From Larix sibirica (lineage: Eukaryota; Streptophyta; Pinopsida; Pinales; Pinaceae), in assembly GCA_004151065.3 (NCBI GenBank), contig NWUY0300002754.1, positions 153,031 through 166,370 on the forward strand: 13,340 bases of DNA, read 5' to 3'. The notes below the pieces were generated by a model that did no database searches, had not been told where the DNA came from, and was given only the letters and a program-made list of their open reading frames with translations. The first letter of the stretch is position 1. The number at the start of each line of letters is the position of its first letter. The position numbers and the translations under genes are program-made. Of this stretch, positions 7,686 to 13,340 are shown piece after piece.

Positions 7686-9526
7686 CTGCAAAGGGCAAGG
7701 ATTAGCAACTAGCTCGAGGATTTAGTCACTTAATGGAAAAGAACATAACATAAGTCAAAGATAAACAGAATAACAAAGCTCGTAATTAGTTCCCATTATA
7801 AGATTGTACACATCTACAATTTTCTTTAAGTATAGAGGTAAGCTTTTTCCTCTACTTTTAGTTATAATAATTCTCTCTGTAAAAAAAGCATTGTTGGTTA
7901 CTAATGATAATTTAAAAAATAGAAGATAATAGCTACTATAGCTACTGTCAGAAAACTGTAAGTCTGTAACAGGCTCTAACAGAATTAATATGAATCTATT
8001 ATGTTTCGATATGTCATTGTTGCTCTCCCTGTGCTTTCTTTCCTTTCCAAGCTAAGTTGCAAAATTTTCTATAGTGGCACAAGAACATGGTTGTCATCAA
8101 ACCCAACAACAAAAGTGGAGACATCAAATAACCAAACATAAAGTATTTTTACTTTGAATCCACTCAGTGACTTGCAGGTCTAGTCTGAAATTATTCAATG
8201 TTTTAGCAGTGAATAAGATTGCAAAAGTTATTCTGGCAATGTTCAGCAAAAGAAGATATAGTTCTTCTACAAAAAACAGTGGCACTATTTACGGAGAAAA
8301 ATACAATAGACAGATAAATGGTCCAACATCGGCTCTCTAGAGTCTAGACTATACTCTGTGTGTCAGCAAAGTACCTCTAAGATGAGCCACATAACCTTGA
8401 TGGCCAATGCCAAACGTCAATTTTATTTCTTAATAGATTTGTCAGACCTTAAGATATTTCCCCTTTCTCACTTATTGGAACTGCACTGCAAAAAAGTTCG
8501 AAATGGGACAAAGGATGTCCCTGTACATGGATGTTATTTTAATACATGTGGAAAACAAGCTATAAAAAACCCAAGATTTTTCTTGTCTCTAATAACCCCA
8601 GATTGGAGATGTTAATATATACTTGACCACATATTATTAATTATAATTCCTCTTCATATCCCTCCCTTTCATTTTATCTCTTCATATTCTTAACTGCAAG
8701 ATTTTAGATAATCAAGAAAGAGAACAAACCTTATCTTGCAAGGTTGCAATATTGAAAGTGGAGAAAAAACTACTCACCAAGAAAGAAAGCGGTAGACTTA
8801 GGTATCAAGTATACAGGAAAAAAACCCATACAGATACTTACTTGCACGCTATTCACATCACCACCCAGCTCAGAAAAGTGGTGTTATTCACACACTTGCC
8901 ACCAGAGCAACAAGGATCTCTGGTGCTGACCAATTGAATCAAGAACTGGCTCACCTCAAAACAGTGTTCAGGAATAATGGGTAAATGTCCCTCGCCAAAA
9001 TCAAGAGGACCAAGGTAAATGTCCCTAGAATCACTTTGCCATACATTAAAGGGACTACAGACAAGATTGCAAGAATACTAAAAAGAAAGACTCAACGGAT
9101 TGAAGTTTATATGTGTCATCAACTTGTCTAATTCTCATCCAATTGCATGCATTGTGATCTCCCTGAATGACTCAACTGATTGAAGTCTGAAACGTTGTAT
9201 AACAAATTCAATGAAGGTCTTCTTATTGTTTACAAGACATATACCTGTGAAGATGAATTCTATTATGTTATTATCATAGTCACAAGGCCTAGCCAAATCT
9301 ACCTGGAGTCTGGACCTATTGGTTAGACTCAACTTGGCCTCCAAAATGGTTCAACTCAAACAGGACCAGATCCTATCCAATCTGAACCATCAAACCTGGG
9401 TTTGATCCGATTTGACCTGGTTGGGTTTGCCAAGACTCAACCATACCTGACGAATCTTAGCCAAACTCAGTCGGATCTAACAAAGTCAACACAGTTATTT
9501 TTGTATTTTCTTTTTATGGTTTCTTA
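7686..9526 (-). other. FPS intron 3, acceptor-side part
   Basis: About 1.8 kb of mostly AT-rich intron. Up to about 8950 I see nothing but short chance open frames. Around 8980-9190 short words recur: GGTAAATGTCCCT twice, and GACTCAAC(G/T)GATTGAAGT(T/C)T twice. Around 9290-9490 there are degenerate repeats of TCCAATCTGAACC, GATCCGATTTGACC and CCAAACTCAGTCGGATCT type, probably a decayed repeat into which the SINE at 9527 inserted. Confidence 0.5.
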
Positions 9527-9686
9527 TTTTTTTTCAACAAAATACACATCACAGGAAACCCTCCCTGAACTTCCCCTCGTTTCGAGGATGGTTCCAGGGG
9601 AAAACCATTCAGTTGCAATTTTGGCAACCTAACCCAATGGGGACATCCAGTGAGGCCCACAATATTCTCAGAGGCAGCCAGCCAGC

Positions 9687-9697
9687 AGACTTGACCC
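9687..9697 (-). promoter_or_regulatory. RNA polymerase III B box of the SINE
   Basis: GGGTCAAGTCT is a slightly degraded form of the B box GGTTCRANNCC. Its distance from the A box is within the range seen in tRNA-derived SINEs. Confidence 0.6.
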
Positions 9698-9743
9698 CAT
9701 GACCTCCTGCTTGCAATTCACATCTCTCAACCACTCAAGCTAA

Positions 9744-9755
9744 CCCACTGGGCTA
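9744..9755 (-). promoter_or_regulatory. RNA polymerase III A box of the SINE
   Basis: TAGCCCAGTGGG agrees with the tRNA-type A box TRGCNNARNNGG at every fixed position. With the B box at 9687-9697 it forms the internal Pol III promoter of the SINE. Whether it is still transcribed is unknown. Confidence 0.7.
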
Positions 9756-9756
9756 A

Positions 9757-10309
9757 GTTTTGTATTTTTCTATGTTTCTAGTTTTCTATTTTTCTATGTT
9801 GCATTTTGTCCATTGTGTGCATTTTTATTATTTTCAATTTGTCAAGTCTCTGTCAGATCAACCCTCTAGTCTTTATCAAGTCAAAAGTCAAGTTTGACCA
9901 TTCAGACAAAATAAGGCTTGTATTGAGTCAACAGTCTGGCGATTTTGGTTGTTGTGTTATTGCTCTGCCTGAGGAATTTTATATTTAATTGAGCCATGAT
10001 TTCTGTGGTATGAGTGTCACCGTATGACTGATGAAGAACACTGATGTTCAAGAAATAACAAACTTTTAATCGTAGGATCCCTTCAAATCTCTGGGAATCC
10101 CTTCAAAAACGTGCTACAGTGCTTCTTCTTACACTGCACACTGCTTAAGCATTTCCCTGCTGCTGGAAGTGGATGAAATGAGGTAAAACAATTTTACGGG
10201 TGTTTTAACCCCCTGTGGACCCCCTTTTTGCTTCCAGAATGTCTGACATGTCAGAACACGCTAGGGCATACTGTCTGACAATTGTCATGTTACAATGTCC
10301 TGTGAAGAC
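9757..10309. other. FPS intron 3 between SINE and solo LTR
   Basis: No gene is recognised. TATTTTTCTATGTT occurs twice (about 9762 and 9787). Around 9840-9950 several GTCAA words recur (GTCAAGTC, AGTCAAAAGTCAAGTTTGACC), a style common in decayed plant LTRs. Two perfect short palindromes occur at 10242-10255 and 10276-10287. Confidence 0.45.
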
Positions 10310-10314
10310 ACATG

Positions 10315-10792
10315 TGTTAGGGTCTTACCGTAACCCCTCTTACTTTAGGCTAAATAGGAGTTGGTCAAGTAACGTATGGGGCCATCTCTTTTGAATAAAG
10401 CCAAGTAGATAGTAGTGGACAATTAATTAATATAAAGAGGGTCTCTCTGTTTATTAAGGTCCACTAGGTAGTTGGTATTCATTAATTATGGGACCACGAG
10501 TAGTTAGGGTTTTGGCTATTGAAAGCCTAATTAAAGAGATAGGACGCTATGGATTGTTTTGTCGAATATTGTGTATTTGGAGCTTGTCTCAAGTGAAAGG
10601 TCACCCAACCTTAGGAGGCACGTGAACATTGCTTTCTATTGAAGTATCATAATACAAGGGTTTATTCTACAACATTTCTTTTCAATTATTTTTGTGTTTG
10701 GTTATTCTGCACTATATAATTGGTGGTTTCCTGCATCACAGATCTCTGTATATCTGGTGTTGTTCTAAGTTCAAGGGGTTAAGAACACTACA
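10315..10792 (+). mobile_element. Solo LTR of a retrotransposon in FPS intron 3
   Basis: A 478-bp element begins TGTTAGGG and ends CACTACA. It is bounded by a perfect 5-bp direct repeat, ACATG, at 10310-10314 and 10793-10797. TGT...ACA ends with a 5-bp target-site duplication are the signature of LTR retrotransposon insertion. A TATA-like TATAAAG lies at 10431-10437, as in an LTR promoter. No primer-binding site or coding region follows, so this is a solo LTR, presumably left by recombination between two LTRs. It lies antisense to FPS. The superfamily cannot be decided from the LTR alone. Confidence 0.72.
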
Positions 10793-11370
10793 ACATGTCA
10801 AACACGATGCCATAGCATGTCCCATGTGTCATCATGTCCTGCACATTGACACCAGACACAAGGGCCATGTCATGTTGCATAGCTTAGCACTTTAGTGTTT
10901 GCAGTTTAATAAAGTAAATTGACTTAAGTTGATAAAGGCACATATCATAAGCAAGCTTAAGTTATGTAAAGTGTTAAAGTCCTAACTACAGTTGATTGCC
11001 CACCTTACGTCTCTCTCGTACAACTTACTATGTTGTATCTCATTACACAAAGAATAGTATCAAATATCTCTCTTTTTCTCTTCTCTCTCTGCAAGTATTT
11101 TTCCTGTGTTATGTAAAACTTTAATAAAAGACGTGTTTCCATAAATGACAGGCAGAAAAGTGCATCCAAAAATAAAAACTTAATAGAAAGATCCATTCAA
11201 AATACAGTACTTAACTTTGGAATTGACAACGGAAGCCCCTAGAATATAGTAGGAAGTGTATATGGATACCAATATATAGAAAGAACTAATGGAAAGAATA
11301 TATACATTTAGGAAGAAGACAGTAGAAAATCAGACATTTATTAAAGCTGAAAAAAAGAAACTATCGAGAT
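10793..11370. other. Intron 3 sequence without recognised elements (right copy)
   Basis: Same sequence as 295-872. It begins with the ACATG target-site copy of the solo LTR and is followed by AT-rich intron DNA with no recognisable gene or element. Confidence 0.6.
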
Positions 11371-11857
11371 AGACATTAGGAGCTGAGGTAGAGGGCAAGG
11401 AAGGAAGAGAAAGATTACATGGACAGAAATGACAAAGTCAATCACTTAAAAATAACGTGTAAAGTTTGAAACTTTGAACAGATATGAAATTTGATGATAA
11501 TAATTTGAACTTTGAAGCATATACAAATTAGGGGAAATAAAATTTGCAAACAGCAAAAGGCAGCCAAGAGCATTCTAAAAAGATCAGAGGACATCCAGAA
11601 AAAGATCAAAATTATAAGAAATAAAAGAAATAATAATTATTAAGAAATAAAGGGTCCAGAAAGAGAGTAAATAAAGACCAACACTCACTCCAGTCAGAAT
11701 AGAAAAATATAATTGTGAACAGACAATAGCCTACTAATAGGTGAAAGTTCAAGGAACCAATATATGTGCAAAACATTCTCTTCTTCTTTCCTTTTGTAAA
11801 ATCAAGGTAGCAGAAAAGAATATTCATGAGAACACTAATTAGTAAGAATGTGTAAAC
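11371..11857. repeat. Intron 3 tandem duplication, unit A (right copy)
   Basis: Equivalent of 873-1359. It is the unoccupied version of the segment, lacking the 154-bp insertion present in the next unit. Confidence 0.8.
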
Positions 11858-12428
11858 AGACACTAGGAGCTTAGGTAGAGGATAAGCAAGACAGTAATAT
11901 TACATGGACAGAAAAGTCAAAGTCAATTACTTGTGAATAATGTGTAAACAGGTTATGTGTTTCATACCAGCAGGTGCCCGGTTTATCAAATCCCCTTGGG
12001 TGAGGGACACTAGCCTACGCTGACAGGTTTACTAGGATGCCATCCACAAATTTGGGGAAGCATCCATTGGGTTTCCTGCAAGGTTACCCTTGGAAAAAAA
12101 AATGTGTACACTGTAAACAGATGTGAAATTTGATGATAAATATTTCAAGCCAACACAAATTAGAAGAGACAATATTTGTGTATAGCAAACAAGGCCACGA
12201 GTATACTAAAAAGATCAGTGGGCGTGTAGAAAAAACCAAAATTTGGAAAAACAGAGGAAATGTTAATAATTAACAAAGAAAGGGTATAGAAAGAGAGTAA
12301 CTAAAAACCAACACTCACAGTAACAAAAAATAGCAAAACATGTTATATGTGCAAAACATTCTCTACTTTTCTTCTGTACAACCAAGGTAGCAGAAAAGAA
12401 TATTAGTGAGAACACTAGTAATGTGCAC
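11858..12428. repeat. Intron 3 tandem duplication, unit B (right copy)
   Basis: Equivalent of 1360-1930, ending at the splice donor of FPS exon 3. It contains the poly(A)-tailed insertion at 11947-12100 between AATGTGTA direct repeats (11939-11946 and 12101-12108). Confidence 0.8.
11947..12100 (+). mobile_element. Short poly(A)-tailed insertion, probable SINE remnant (right copy)
   Basis: Same element as 1449-1602, with identical target-site duplication, tail and B-box-like stretch. Its presence in both copies means it inserted before the 10.5-kb repeat arose. Confidence 0.55.
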
Positions 12429-12515
12429 CTTAGGTAATCTGAACCAACAAGGTTGCCCACGCCTAGTGTGAGAGCTGTCCATGATGTCATCTAATATGAG
12501 GAAATATGCTTGAAG
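12429..12515 (-). CDS. FPS: Farnesyl diphosphate synthase, exon 3 with first aspartate-rich motif (right copy)
   Basis: The exon encodes 29 residues, starting [13 protein letters not shown] and ending CWFRLPK, and is in phase 0 at both ends. It carries the first aspartate-rich motif, DDIMD (DDxxD), which binds the Mg2+ ions that hold the allylic diphosphate, followed by the conserved HTRRGQP segment. The residues five and four before the motif are Tyr and Phe. That aromatic pair is typical of eukaryotic (type I) FPS and limits the product to C15. The acceptor ends in CTGGCAG and the donor begins GTGCAC. The 225-bp intron 2 (12516-12740) separates it from exon 2. An identical copy lies at 1931-2017. 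Confidence 0.94.
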
Positions 12516-12740
12516 CTGCCAGACAAACATGATCCAATTGTCAAACATTGCCTCTAAGCTTAGAAATGTTTAAAAAGTCGGACAACTAGAAAAACATATT
12601 AGCGTATTAGAATAACCCTAAACTTAAATCCAAATGCAAAATGATAAGTGAAACCAAGAAACCTAAAAAAAGGATACTATAGCATTTATCTGCGTCAAAT
12701 ACATGAGCCATTGCAAAGACAGGAAAAAGTATAACCATAC
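12516..12740 (-). other. FPS intron 2 (right copy)
   Basis: A 225-bp intron between exons 2 and 3, identical to 2018-2242. Confidence 0.88.
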
Positions 12741-12856
12741 CCACTCAATACACCAGCCAAGCACACATCCAAGAAAGACTTCATCTTCTGATATTTCCTT
12801 TCCTGCTTTCAGTAGCTTGTAGCTGTCTATTACAGATAGCCCCCGGTTCAGCTTTC
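12741..12856 (-). CDS. FPS: Farnesyl diphosphate synthase, exon 2 (right copy)
   Basis: This exon encodes 38 residues plus a split glycine codon. It begins [20 protein letters not shown] and ends in GWCIEW. The GKLNRG segment is the conserved isopentenyl-diphosphate-binding stretch near the N-terminus of plant FPS. The enzyme condenses dimethylallyl diphosphate with two isopentenyl diphosphates to make farnesyl diphosphate, the precursor of sterols and sesquiterpenes. An AG acceptor lies just above 12856 and a GT donor just below 12741. The exon starts in phase 1, so one base of the glycine codon comes from exon 1, which is not in the window. It ends in phase 0. The exon reads openly and looks functional. 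An identical copy lies at 2243-2358. Family assignment is very secure. Confidence 0.93.
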
Positions 12857-13087
12857 CTGCAAAACATTATTGTGAGTAAATGAGAGCAAACAATGTTTAA
12901 CCTTTACCAAGATTATCTTGCTTGACTATAAATCATGCACCATTATAAAGTATTCAGTTCTATAGAGTGGAATTTTTCATTAGCATGCTTTGGTTAATTC
13001 TTCATCTCTGGGGACCTAAGTTGCAGGAAACGCTGAACTGATGGTCTATCAGTCCCAGAAATGCCAGGAAACACGGAAACGGGTACG

Positions 13088-13179
13088 AAATGCCTTGGAA
13101 ACATCCTTGGACATACCATACGGGGTTTCCAAATCTGAAAACACCGTACGGTATGGCCAAGGACGTTTCCAAGGCGTTT
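13088..13179. repeat. Foldback hairpin in FPS intron 1 (right copy)
   Basis: Same 43-6-43 imperfect palindrome as 2590-2681, displaced by 10,498 bases. It lies about 230 bases upstream of the exon 2 acceptor in transcription order, inside intron 1. Confidence 0.75.
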
Positions 13180-13340
13180 CGGCCATTTTCAGTAACATTT
13201 TGGGCATGTTTTGGAAGTTTCCAGGGCCACCCAAGTGCCCATGAGGGATGTGGGACTCGGAGATAAATATCACATTGTTCATCCAGATGACCTTTTAAGA
13301 CCAAACTTCTATCCTTTTACTTAAATTTTTAAATTTTTAA

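Larger units (their letters stand above)
9527..9756 (-). mobile_element. tRNA-derived SINE in FPS intron 3
   Basis: Read on the minus strand, the element starts TTAGCCCAGTGGGTTAGC and contains a Pol III A box, TAGCCCAGTGGG (9744-9755), matching TRGCNNARNNGG. About 46 bases on lies a B box, GGGTCAAGTCT (9687-9697), close to GGTTCGANTCC. After a body of about 150 bases it ends in an A-run (T8 on the plus strand, 9527-9534). Flanking sequence is similar on both sides: TTTTGTATTTTCTTTTTATGG at 9500-9520 against TTTTGTATTTTTCTATG at 9758-9774, which looks like a decayed target-site duplication. It has the same orientation as FPS. Confidence 0.75.
10499..13340. repeat. Right copy of the 10,498-bp-offset direct repeat
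   Basis: Partner of 1-2842 in the same orientation. It follows on correctly to FPS exons 4 to 6 at 7.7-6.6 kb, so this copy is in the expected gene order. Whether the match continues to the equivalent of the N (13359) cannot be seen. Confidence 0.97.

Noticed and set aside
8358-8615. 85-codon open frame on the plus strand within intron 3
   Set aside because: No recognisable motif, antisense to FPS, AT-rich intron context and no sign of exon structure.
9135-9344. 69-codon open frame on the minus strand within intron 3
   Set aside because: It has no FPS or other family similarity and overlaps degenerate repeats. The FPS frame passes from exon 3 to exon 4 without missing residues, so no exon is needed here.
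1-13340. A circular plasmid or viral genome, suggested by the terminal redundancy
   Set aside because: The contents are spliced plant gene exons and decayed retroelements, with no replication or capsid genes. An excised circle of chromosomal DNA remains possible but is not supported over an assembly artefact.

Overview
The window looks like nuclear DNA of a seed plant. It has short exons with canonical GT-AG introns, introns of up to 4.7 kb, decayed LTR retrotransposons and tRNA-derived SINEs, and no prokaryotic gene organisation. The only recognisable gene is farnesyl diphosphate synthase (FPS), on the minus strand. The residues encoded by its exons resemble gymnosperm FPS as I remember it, so a conifer or relative is my best guess, not a demonstrated fact.

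Layout in the gene's reading direction (right to left): exon 2 (12741-12856), exon 3 with the DDxxD motif (12429-12515), a 4.7-kb intron 3, exon 4 (7569-7685), exon 5 (7383-7471) and exon 6 (6648-6699). Together these encode about 152 consecutive residues. Exon 1 would lie beyond the right edge. Exons 7 onward, including the second aspartate-rich motif, were not found in the 3.8 kb left of exon 6. That stretch holds a dead Ty3/gypsy pol remnant on the plus strand (about 4305-5715) and an unclassified repeat-like C/A-rich block (2862-4130).

The dominant structural fact is a direct repeat. Bases 1-2842 reappear, with no difference that I found, as 10499-13340 (offset 10,498). Exons 2 and 3 and their introns are therefore present twice (left copy 2243-2358 and 1931-2017). 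A lone ambiguous base (N at 2861) lies 19 bases past the last position at which the two copies can be compared. The arrangement fits a genuine tandem duplication of at least 10.5 kb, a circular molecule read past its start, or an assembly error that placed a redundant piece next to the real locus. Identity in fast-evolving intron DNA plus the nearby N make an artefact the first thing to exclude.

The introns record several insertions. Intron 3 carries a 478-bp solo LTR with a 5-bp target-site duplication (10315-10792), a tRNA-derived SINE with A and B boxes (9527-9756), and a tandem duplication of its own donor-proximal part (873-1930 and 11371-12428). One unit of that duplication has taken up a 154-bp poly(A)-tailed insertion, while the other preserves the empty site. 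Intron 1 contains a strong 92-bp foldback hairpin (2590-2681 and 13088-13179). No RNA gene, CRISPR array or complete protein-coding gene is present.
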